Shown here in pieces: positions 44,701 to 56,700 of a stretch of 64,000 nt of DNA. Source of the stretch: Choristoneura fumiferana (taxonomy: Eukaryota; Arthropoda; Insecta; Lepidoptera; Tortricidae); assembly GCF_025370935.1 (NCBI RefSeq), contig NC_133499.1, forward strand, positions 199,591-263,590. The letters run 5' to 3'. Position 1 is the stretch's first letter. Each line of letters begins with the position of its first letter. The notes below the pieces were generated by a model. That model saw only the letters and a program-made list of their open reading frames with translations. It ran no database searches and was not told where the DNA came from. A program made the translations under genes and the position numbers.

Positions 44701-47700
44701 ATCCCCATATTCCCACGGGATAGGGATAAAATCTCGAAATAACAACCGATGGGCTTAGAGTAATGAAATTTGACATGATTATTTCGAATGTAACGTCAAT
44801 GAAAACCACGATTTCATTTTCGGGAATTCCCACGGGAATTTCAAAAATCCCGAACTTTCAATTCAGCTGCTATTTACTTTAACTAAGTAACCAATTGCTA
44901 TTCAATTTAACCACAAATTCATCCGTCTAAGAGCTACGGTGCCACAGACAAACAGACAGACACACATAGCGGTTAAACTTATAACACCCCTCCTTTTGCG
45001 TCGGGGGTTAAAAAACCAGAATGATGGACTAAACTGACGCCAGAATGAACGTCCCATGTCTTGGAAAGAGATGGGCAGGATGATTTGAATTATACAAAAA
45101 AAAAAAAAATCCCATAACCCATAGGTACTCACCGGTTCAACGGGTAGCGTACGAAAGACCGAATCGAACACAACAGACGCAGTCTCGCGGTCGGTGTCAG
45201 ATTATAAACAGATGGCGACGTATCAGATAACCGTATTTGGCTAAATAATATACTGATTGTGTAACGATTTTTTAATTTATTCACAAACAAGTTGTTTCAC
45301 GCAACGTGTAATCCAACTAATATTCTAAAACCAGCTTAATCAGAAGTTTTCATAGTATTCACTAAAGTTTACGGAAAAGTTTTTTTTCTCTAATTTTGTT
45401 TTTATTTAATAAGTATTCCTAGAAAAAGTGTTGTATGTATCTTTGTATAAAAAAGCTCGTGGCGTCTTTTTCTTTCGATGTTCGCCACGCTCACATCGTA
45501 ACCCACGCCACTCGCCTTTTTTGACCCCTCTTATACAACGCAGCTTAAAATACTATTAAAAGTAGTCCTCTTTTTAACGAATTCATAATGAGACTACAAA
45601 GACAACTTTTCTTTATCACGACACGACGCACGTAGTTAAAAATAACCGTTTATTCAAACTCTAGGTTCTCACCTCGGCCGGTCTCTCGCTGGCAGCGGGC
45701 TCGGCGGCGGCCGCGGCGGATCACTCACGGCCGGCACGGCTGTTAAAACAGACACGTTACGTTAGCAAACGATCAGAACTTAAATACATTCTGAAGTCGC
45801 TCAAGCTTGTCAAGTAGCTGCTCAGAGATATCGGCTAGGCTTCGTCGCCGTAGTCGAGGAGAGGGAGTACAAGAGAGTAATCTTAGTGTGCAAAGGAAGG
45901 AAGTTTTGCAGGCCAATCCAATTTATGAATAGTGTACAAAGACGCAATTACCCGACCATAAGCATTTAGTGATGTGAAAACCTAGAACCTAGTGCAAAAT
46001 AATTAATCTGTTCAGTAAATCGATTAATTTATTAATTGAATAGATCAAAGTATTTTTGTCTATGTTATTATTTACAATACTTGATTTAATCCCAAAGACT
46101 GTTTATTTAATTGTAAAGCAATAATTATTTTTTAATTTTAATGTAAGTAAAAATAAAAATCGCTTATTCATCCATCCCCGCATTAATCGATTTTTAAAAT
46201 GTCAAATTTTCCACCATCTTGAAGCTAGTCTATGCTTAATTCAAGAAATAACATCAGATTTTGACGAACTTTTCAAATGAAAATTAAATATTGAAATCAA
46301 GTGAATTTTGGTGAAAAAAGCGATTAGACGTCTAGTTAAATAAAAGACACGAAATATAGGTTAATGTGTTGTTGATGCGGTCCAGTGGGTGCTTGGGTAA
46401 GGCTCACGAGCGTCTTGCCCGCCCGTTCCAGTGTGTTATGAATATTGATGCGTACGATAACTATATGCGTCAAACTCTGATACAAGTAGTTTCTCTTTTA
46501 AGGGGCTACCCGAGGTTTACATCGATTTTTGACAAGTTTTGAATCGTATCTCCTACTTTTGCACTACATATAGAATTATAAATCAAACGGCTATCGGTTC
46601 TCCAATCTTTTATCTCCATTTTTGTCTACCGGATTTTGACAAAAAATTAATACTTCATATTGTTTTTTTTTTTTTCAACATTGCCTGAAAAAACACTTAT
46701 TTCGTATCTCTATTGACGTGAAAGATCTAACATAAACGAAATCTACATATTTGGGTTCGTCTCTGACGTCTCTAAAAACTGGTCGAGGGTTCTCATTTGA
46801 AACTAATTAACACAAAAGTTATGGCCAGATAACCAGTTTTTGGGCCTAAAATTGTTCAACTTTGATGCCAAATGTCTCGAAATGAATTAACTGTGAAGTA
46901 ATTATGGGATACTATATTGCTTAAAGCCGTTGTTGTTACTATAATAAGCTACAAAAATCATTAGAAAACTATCCCCTTAAGTGAAGTAATTCTTATATTA
47001 GAAGAAACGGGCCATCGTTTGTAAACATCAATATTCATAACAAGAATTTTGATGAAATCGGTTTGCTTACTCTTTATATAAATTATATTGATATAAACCA
47101 TTCATCCCAGCGTATATACGTCCCACTGCAGGAAACAAGCCTCCTCTCAGAACAAGAGGGCTTGGGCCATAGTTCCCACGCGGGCCCACTGCGGATTGGG
47201 AACTTCACACGCACCATCGAATCGCTTCGCAGGTTTGTGCAGGTTTCCTCACGATGTTTTCCTTGACCGCAAAGCTCGTGATAAATTTCAAATGTAATTC
47301 CGCACATGAATTTGGAAAAACTCACGAGGTGCGAGCCGGGGTCTGAACCCACGACCCTCTGCTTGAGAGGCGACAGGTCAAACCACTAGGCCACCACGGA
47401 CACAAACCATAGTGTAATACAATGTGCCCCAACAACTGTGCTTTTGTCCCCTCGCTGACGGGACAGGACAGAATGACAACAAGAAATAGTTAATCCACCC
47501 GTTAGAGTAGTGGTGTGGAGTGGACTCACGGGTGTGCGCTTCGCTCTTGGGCTTAACTTCGTGCTGCGCGTGCGCATGTTTGACGGTGCTGCTGCGCGGC
47601 AACAGCGGCGGCACCCGCTCCTGAAACGTACAACGTCGTCTTCATTTTTACAAGATTTTGTTTAACTTGACCTGTTCGTTTACTTGTTTACTAGTGTTTA

Positions 47701-50700
47701 CCCGCGATTCGATCTGGTAGTTACAAGATTAGATTAGATTAGATTTATTTATTACCTAATGAAAAAATACATTATAAATACATGTCAGGTAATTATAAGA
47801 AATTCACAAAAGGATCGTCAAATTGTATACAAAAAAAAAAATAGTGGCAAATTACAATACATTGTCAGCCAAAATAAAATTAGAATTAAACTTAAAAATA
47901 ATAATAATAATAATCACACACAAACAATACACCTGGTGTTGCAGATGTTTATGGGCGGTGGTGATCTCTTACCAACAGGAGACCCACTTGCTCGTTTGCC
48001 ATCCATTCGAATAAAAAAAAACAAGGGAATTGAAATTCCATGATTTTACAAAATTCCCCTGGGAAATCCCAAAATTTATATCGTGGTCTTAATTGAGGTT
48101 AAGAACAACTGTACAAAATTTCATGTCTCTAAACCTAGCGGTTGAAATTTCAAGATTTTATCCCCCCGTAGGAATATTGGAATAAAAAGTACCCTATGTG
48201 TTATTTTAAACGTCCAGCTACCTACATACCAAATTTCATGATTCCAAGCCCAGCTGTTGTTATTTCGAGATTTCATCCCATCCCGTAGGAATGTCGGGAT
48301 AGAAAGTAGCCTATCTGTTACTCCAGACGTCCAGCTATCTACGTATACCTTCCGCCGCCTAACTTTGCCTAAAAGTACCACAAAAACTATAAAGGTATAA
48401 TTCCAATAATTGAATAGGCACTATACCGTTAAGCGATTCGAACACAATCCGGGAGTAACGTAAAGACGTCGCATAAAAAATGTATCTCAAAAATGCGTCA
48501 AAACTGAGTATTAAGTAATGAACTTTTAGGCAGATTTATATGGCGCGTGGTATACCAAATTTCAGCTAAATTCGTCACACACACACACACACACACAAAC
48601 TTTCACATTTATAATATTAGTAGAATTTATTTGGGTCAAATCTTGCAAGTTAAATTTGACCCACTTCCTGTGATCGAATCGACTTGAAATTTGGCATACT
48701 GATATAAATCTGGTGACAATGCAACAATCTGGCAGTGACGACCTGGTGGTCCGGCCAGGATCGTCTCCGCAGGACGGAACTCTTCAACGGTTAATGGTAC
48801 CGATTTGAAATTTGATACAGAAATGTAGTTTGAATGAGAATAAATAAAATAAATATCATGGGACACTTGACACCAATCGACCTAGTCCCAAACTAAGCAG
48901 AGCTTGTACTATGGACACTAGGCAACGGATAAACATACTTATATAGATAAATACATACTTAACCCGAGAGCCCGAGAACAAACATTCGTGTTATTCACAC
49001 AAATATCTGCCCCGGCCGGGAATCGAACCCGGGACCTCAAGCTTCGTAGTCAGCTTCTCTAACCACTTAGCCATCCGGTCGTCAACAATGCACGTACAGT
49101 CAAAAAAAAAGCTTGTATTAAAAACGAAATTTTTAACAAAAAACTTATTGTCGTTTCATTGCTAATATCTAATGTCGTATAGATCATGGTACGGAATCCT
49201 TCGTGCGCGAATGTGACTCGCACTGGCCGGTTTTTTATATTGTGGTCGGATGAAGGATCACTCACGTCCGGATAGAGCACGGAGTCGGCGAGCGGGCCGC
49301 GCGGCGACAGCGCTGGCTTTCTCTCCGGCGCGTACAGAGGCGTGCTGCAAACAAACAATATTTACATCAATATCGAACCGACGTTTAGTACCATATAATT
49401 TTATTTTTAATCAGTCAAGCAATCAATCATTTTTATTACCCTTTGGGCACAGAATTTTAAAAAGCAATCATTTTTAAGATTGGTTTTTTGGAATCTTTTT
49501 GTATTTTTTTATTTCAATTCCAAATTTTTACTTTTACGGTCATCCCGTAAAACCTAAATTGAAAATACAAACTGAAATATAGATGCACAGAAAAACCAGA
49601 AAAATAAGACCAGCACTGGGAATCGAACCTAGGTCCTCGGCATTCCGTGCCGTGTGCTATACCGCTATACCACTGCTGGACAACGGTACAGACACGAATT
49701 TCCCCTATGCACCACATATCTCAGCTTGTTTGTTTCTTATTTAGTCACTTAAGCAGCGACACTAGCGACATCTATGCTGTAGCCCTCATCGAGAAACTTT
49801 CGGCACTCCATTGGAACTAACCGCTCACCCGGACAAGAGATGTCGTTATTAAGCAATCAAATTAAGATTGTGTTTTTTGGAATCTTTTTGTATTTTTATT
49901 TCAATTCCAAATTTTTACATGGATAGATAATGATAGATTATGTTTTAATGTTTTTTATTCTGGACTATGGAATAATCAACCCGTAACCGACCGGACTATC
50001 GTAATTTGGCGGTAAAGAAAACTCTTTCATTTTTAAAATTAATTGATGCTACTGAAAAATCTGATATATTTTCCTGTTAATTAGAAAGGTTAGATTCAGT
50101 GGGACGTATATATAGGCGGGGATGATGATAAATAAATTGCAAATAAATCACATGATAACGGTGCAAAATTTTAATACTCTAAGCCAAGCGGCTGTGATTT
50201 CATCGTTTATTGTGGCGTTCTAAGGGGAGACCTTTGTTCAAAGATGTCACCCGGCTGAAGATGATGTATTGTATTAATTCCCATGGTATAGCTAGTATGG
50301 CTGGTGTATGGAGCCGAAACTTGGACGTTCACGCAGAATGTCATACACAAGCTGCAGTCACGCAAAGGGCGATGGAGCGGGCGATGTTGGCCATATCTCT
50401 CCGTGACAGATTCCGAAATACGGAGATTCGGAGACGAACAAGCCTCACCGATATAGCCAAGGTAATCACCCAAAGGAAGTGGAAGTGGGCTGGACACATG
50501 CCGCAGGAGTGATGGAAGATGGGGGAAGGCCGCGATGGAGTGGAGACCCAGAACCGGACGGAGAAACGTTGGTAGACAGGAGATGAGGTTGACCGGCGAC
50601 CTGGCAGTGGCGGGAAGGTGCTGGATGAGGAGAGCACTGGACCGAGATGAGTGGCGGGCAATGCAGGATGCCTACACTCAGCATTGGGTGGCTATGGGCT

Positions 50701-53700
50701 GAAGAAGAGAAGAGATAGTATGGCATAGATATTACAAGTACTGACCGTTCGTGCCGCGGCGAGTGCCTCTCTATCGTCCGCGGCGACGGTGGCTCCTCGC
50801 TGCGGCTGCCCCTGGAAACACATTACAATGTTACTCTCTCTTCCTCGTCGTGTTCTTCATTTCGGAAGGTCGCGCCGTCCTGATAAGCCTTTACGGAGAC
50901 GTTGACGAACTGATATCGAAAATACAAACTGAAATATAGATGCATAGAAAAACCAGAAAAATAAGACCAGCGCTGGGAATCGAACCTCAGATCCTCGGCA
51001 TTCCGTGCCACGTGCTAGACCACTACACTACCACTGGACAGGAGGTCAGACACGAATTTCTCCTATGCACAACATATCTCAGCTTGTTTGTTTTTCTTAT
51101 TTAGTCACTTAAGCTGGTTTTATTTTTCTGGTTTTTCTATGCATTTATATTTCAGTTTGTATTTTCGATATGGGTTTTATGACCGTAAAATTAACACAAA
51201 ATTTGTAATTGAAATAACAAAATACAATTTTAGTTGACGGTCTGCTTCCACACCTCTCTGTCCGCGGCCCGTTTCAGAGCTGCAGCCAAAGAGTTAATTT
51301 GATCCGACCATCGGGTTGGTGACCGTCCTCTGGGCCTTTTCCCCTCTATCTTGCCTGGCACAATCAGTTTCTAGAGGTTGTCTGACTTCCTTCGAGCAAT
51401 ATGGTCAAAATAGCCGATCGAAATTACAAACTGTGACATGGATGCACAGAGAAATCAGAAAAAGAGACCAGCACTGAAAACCCAGAACCCAACCCCCAGA
51501 GATCGAACCCAGGTCCTCAGCAATTCGTGCTGCGTGCTATAACCCAAGGTTGCTTAACCAATCTCTTGTCTGGATGAGCGGTTAGTTCCGAAAGAGTGTG
51601 ACGTCTGTAGACGAAACAGATGTCGCTAGTGCTGCTGCTTAAGTAGCATAGTAGAAACAAGCAACCTGAGATATGTATGCATAGGAAAAATTCGTGTCTA
51701 GATTCCTGTCCAGCAGTGGTGTAGGGGTTATAGCAAGGAGCACGGATTGCTGAGGACCTGGGTTCGATTTCCAGCGCTGGTCTCTTTTTCTGGTCTTTCT
51801 GTGCATCCATGTCTCAGTTTGTATTTTCGATATGGTTTCACGGGATACCCGTAAAAGTAACAAAATTGGAGTTGAAATAAAATATACAAGACTTCAAAAA
51901 ACCAATCATAAAATAGCCGATTTCTCGCTGGTAGCAGGTCGTGGAAATTCTGGTGTCCAAACATGTGTCTGTGTACAATAGTAGATTATTGTCGGGGCCT
52001 GGAAGTAGGTAATTGCTGGCTGAGTATGAGTATTAAACGGACGAGCTTGCGAGTCCGTTTAACTAATACGAAGCCAGCAATTGCTATTCCAGCCGAGACT
52101 AATATAAAGCTTTTCTCAAAATGTTGAATAATTCTGAATAGAATAAACTTTTTCTCAAAATATTATGAATTTAATTTTATTCCAATATTTTTCTTATGCT
52201 TTCCCGCCTTTTTTCATTAAAAAAACTGCAGGTTGTATTTTTCCACCGAAAACACCACAAGCTATTTCAGACCCAATAAAAAGTCCGGAGTTCCAACAAA
52301 ATATCTGATACCGGCCATTAATTAGACTTGGCTGTATATGATTTGTGCCAACATTTCCATGGCATTTTTAACTTTAAAAAAAAATGTGACTGATTGCAGG
52401 CGCGCTAATTCATTATTGTCGAGCTAGCGCGCCTGCAATCTTTTTAAGTTTTTAATTTTTCGCTGACCATAAACTATGCACTTCACCTTCTGATATGTAA
52501 AGAATAATGTCAACTTTTCCGGACATTTTTGAGAAAAGTTACATAAGTAGCGACTCACTTGGCCTTGTCGAACAGCGCCAGCCCCTTGTCCAGCAGACTG
52601 AGCTGGCTGGACGCGGTGGTGGGGGGCCGCTCCAGCCGCGGGGACACCAGCGAGCCGCGCCCCTCCTCGTGAGGGACCCTGCCAGACACATGGTGTACAG
52701 CGACTCACTTGGCCTTGTCGAACAGCGCCAGCCCCTTGTCCAGCAGACTGAGCTGGCTGGACGCGGTGGTGGGGGCCGGCTCCAGCCGCGGGGACACCAG
52801 CGAGCCGCGCCCCTCCTCGTGAGGGACCCTGCCAGACACATGGTGTAACAGCGACTCACTTGGCCTTGTCGAACAGCGCCAGCCCCTTGTCCAGCAGACT
52901 GAGCTGGCTGGACGCGGTGGTGGGGGGCCGCTCCAGCCGCGGGGACACCAGCGAGCCGCGCCCCTCCTCGTGCCGGGACCCTGACAGACGAACAAACCCA
53001 TTGGCTACATTGGGCCGATTCCTGGCCAGACAGTTGGTAATTTGCGCCGCCAGTACTAGCGCTGGCAGCAGCCATACAGGGTGGAAAGTTGAGATGGGGC
53101 AGCAAGGGCAGCTACTAGATCCCTTGCTGCTACGCGAAAATGCTCTTAGGAGACCTTTGCTAACTTTTTGAGTGATGACAATCGACATTCACAGATTTTT
53201 GATAAAATGTACAGTCAGCGAGAAAATCGACAGACGCCTTTTTTTAAAGCCAATCGGTCCCATTTCTGTCGTGGTTTAAAACACTCTTTGAGACCAACTA
53301 AGGTTAGAGTAAAAAGCCACAAATCAAAGAAAACTTTTTCCATACAGTTCGTAGGGTACTAATTTGCAGTGAAACTTTCTCATGTTGTTTTTTACGAAAT
53401 CCTTTATGCTTAAAGAAAATTAAACAATATGTAGACGACTAAAAACTGAACATTTTAACTAAAGTTAGTGTCTTAACCCAGTATTGCTGTCCCGTCTCAA
53501 CTTTCCACCCTGTATAGGCAATTATTATGGGTTAGTATAACGTCGTCTAAAAAGCAGCTGGTCTAATTTGCTAATTACCAATTGGTCTAAGTGGCAAGTG
53601 GTCTAAAAATTTAACTCTACGGAGCTCCGCTTCGCGATCGAAGCTTTAATTTCGCGTGGCTGAAAAAAGAGAGGTGTCATAAGTTTTACGCTAATGTCAG

Positions 53701-56700
53701 TCTATCTGTCTGCAGCATCGTAGCTCTCAAACGGATTGACTGTATTCAATGTAGTTTTTCAGAACATCTATTGAACTTTGAAATGATAATGTCAGGGATT
53801 TTCAACATTTCTTATTTGGTTCGGTTATCTAGAAAGAGATAGAATACAATACAATATAATGACTCTTTATTGTACACCAGAAATAATAAGCGATACAGAA
53901 AACAGGTACACAGAAAGAAAATTACAAGGTAAAGAATAGGCGGCCTAATCGCTTAAGAGCGATCTCTTCCAGGCAACCAACAGATGTAACAGATATTGAT
54001 GATTTTTACGCTACTCGCTATTTGGCGTACGAGTTACTCTGATTGTTTGTTGGTGTGTATGTATGTGTGTTACCTCTATGCTCTGAAAGCGAGAGCGACG
54101 ACACGGACGCGCCGTCCCACGCCCCCCCAGTTCCACTGGTGGGCGACAGCTGGGACACACCTGTAGCAACGAAAAAAAAAAGGTTTGTTAAAAAAACCAC
54201 ACTCGCGGGTTATCAAGACAGGCTCAGCCTGGTTTGGAGTCTGATAATTGAACCGTGTGCCAATCCAATATTTATTTATTTATTTATTTTTATACTACTG
54301 GAAGGCAAACGAGCAAGTGGGTCTCCTGATGGTAAGAGATCACCACCGCCCATAAACATCTGCAACACCAGGGGTATTGCAGACGCGTTGCCATCCTAGA
54401 GGCCTAAGATGGGATACCTCACGTGCCAGTAATTTCACCGGCTGTCTTACTCTCCACGCCGAAACACAACAATGCAAGCACTGCTGCTTCACGGCAGGAT
54501 TAGCAAGCAAGATGGTGGTAGCAATAGCAATCCGGGCGGACCTTGCACAAGGTCCTACCACCTGTAAAAAAAAATCCAATTTATGGAAAGTGTAAACAAA
54601 CCGATTTCATCTAAATTCTTGTATAAGCACCCACTGGATCGAATCAATAACACATTTATCTATAATTCGTGTCTTTTAACTAGACGTCTAATCACTTTTT
54701 TCACCAAAATTCACTTGATTTCAATATTTGATTTTCATTTGAAAAATCTACGTCAAAGTCTGACGTTATTTCTTGAATGAAACTCGTGTATAATCTGTAG
54801 TAGCATAGACTAGCGTAGAGATGGTGGAAAATTTGACATTTTAAAAATCGATTAATATTCTATTGAATAAGCGATTATTATTTGTTTACATTACAATTTA
54901 AAATTAGTTACTGCTTTTATAATTGAATAAACAGTCTTTGGAATTAAATCAAGTATTGTATATAATAAAATAGACAAAAATACTTTGACCTAATCAATTA
55001 ATAAATTAATCGATTTACTGAACAGATTAATTATTTTACAATAGGTTCTAGGTTTGCACATCATTCAATGTCTGTGGTCGGGTACATGGCGTCTTTGTTT
55101 ACCCTTTCTATAAATCGGATTTACATAAACTGTATTTTGCTAAATAAACTATTTTTCAACCGACTTCAAAAACCTTGAAAATAATTTTCCACTAGTTTGA
55201 AGTAGGTTCCATTTTTTGTAATTTATTTTTTATATATATATTTTTGTAACTGACTGAGCGTGTCGTCGTTGTTGGGGGCGTGGTCGGCGTGCTGCGGCTG
55301 CGGCTGGTGCGCGTGCGCGCGGCGCGACACCTTCACCGGCTTCAGCGACAGCTCGGGGTACTTGCGCGGCTGGAACCACACAATACAATACATTATACGG
55401 ACGACCGGACAGCCAACTGGGTGTTACAGAACCAGACTACGAAGCTTGAGGTCCCGGGTTCGAATCCCGGCCGGGGCAGATATTTGTATGAATAATACGA
55501 ATTTCTGTTCTCGGGTTTTCGGTGCTTAATATGAATTTAAGTATGTATTTATCGGGTGCCGCTCGAGGATATAACAACAATTGATATAATGCGACAATTG
55601 ATATAATTTTAATTTGATATAATGCAATTTATCTTAAAAAAACCAAACTTATTTCTATTGTTATTAATTAATTCGATTTGATGTACTTTAGGTTAGGTTA
55701 GGTTTATTTTATCGAAAAGTTCTGTGAAGCTCCTATCCTTTGAAATTACATATATCAAATGTTGTTATACCGATCATGACACACCCGTATTTATCTATAT
55801 AAGTATGTTTATCCGTTGCCTAGTGTCCAAAGTACAAGCTTTGCTTCATTTGGGACTAGGTCAATGAGGGCTATCGTTTTTTGTCTCACTAGATGGCGCA
55901 CTGTTGCGTGAGGTTTTTAAGTATGGCTTTCAAAGTCTGTTATTACGGGCGTGAAAACAAAGTTTAGATTAAAATCATATTTAATACACCTTAAAACCGT
56001 ACCATAAAAATATCGAGCATGCCACAGTGTTGCATAGTCTCCGTTTTGTTCGGAAAAAAGGGAGGACAAAGGTTTCCGAAAGACAAAACTGTCTCAAAAC
56101 ACAGACATTCATTGCCCCGGAACGCATATTTGCCATAAGTTTCAGATATTGCAAATTATTCACAAAATTATTCTAATTATAAATAAACCCGCGTAGCTCA
56201 CCCAAAAACTATGAGATTTGACATTTCGGAGACCTCACGCTACACTAGCGCCTCTAGCGGCGAATTCATACGCGATAGCCCTCATTGGTGTCAAGTGTCC
56301 CATGACATTATCAGGGTATTAAGCGATATTGTACCGGATAACTCACGTCTTATCTTGAAGTGGTGGACCGGATTATTGCGGCTTTACGGACTTTGGCGAG
56401 CGTCATACACCGAAGTCGGCTTCATTTAGGTATTTCCTTCATGATTATTCTCTAGACATTGCTGCACCGAGGAACAAACAAACCACGGCCTTCATCATCA
56501 TCATCCCAGCCTATATATGTCCCACTGCTGGGCACAGGCCTCCTCTCAGAACAAGCAAGAGGGTTAACCACGGCCTTGGTAACAGTCAACATTCGAAGGT
56601 TTAACACCAACCAAGGTTTGACGACCAGATGGCCTAGTGGTTAGAGAACCTGACTACGAAGCTTGAGGTCCCGGGTTCGATTCCCGTGTCGGGGCAGATA

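Larger units (their letters stand above)
52551..52995. repeat. Sos: Three tandem units of 150/151 bp carrying SOS exon 11
   Basis: Each unit consists of the donor side (cgactcac), the 120 or 121 nt exon, and about 20 nt of intron with the acceptor. Units 1 and 2 share gccagacacatggtgta; unit 3 has the unique 5' intron sequence gacagacgaacaaacc. The units differ by only a few bases. Confidence 0.9.
55401..56307 (+). mobile_element. SINE-A copy 6 with two nested elements
   Basis: Head ggtcccgggttcgaatcccg; the body resumes at 55788 (tatttatctatataag) after a 234 bp insert, and again at 56286 (tggtgtcaagtgtcccatg) after MITE-G copy 5. Confidence 0.75.

Noticed and set aside
52551..52995. CRISPR-like regular repeats
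   Set aside because: Period 150 with coding sequence and splice sites; a eukaryotic exon duplication, not spacers and repeats.
52539..53105. 188-codon minus-strand frame running through all three SOS exon copies
   Set aside because: It reads the exons in a non-SOS frame (Trp/Cys/Arg-rich), crosses acceptors and donors, and is open only because the repeats are GC-rich and one base out of register.
55686..55705. Telomere-like TTAGG words (ttaggttaggttaggtt)
   Set aside because: Only three interrupted units inside the 234 bp hAT-like insert; not a telomeric array.
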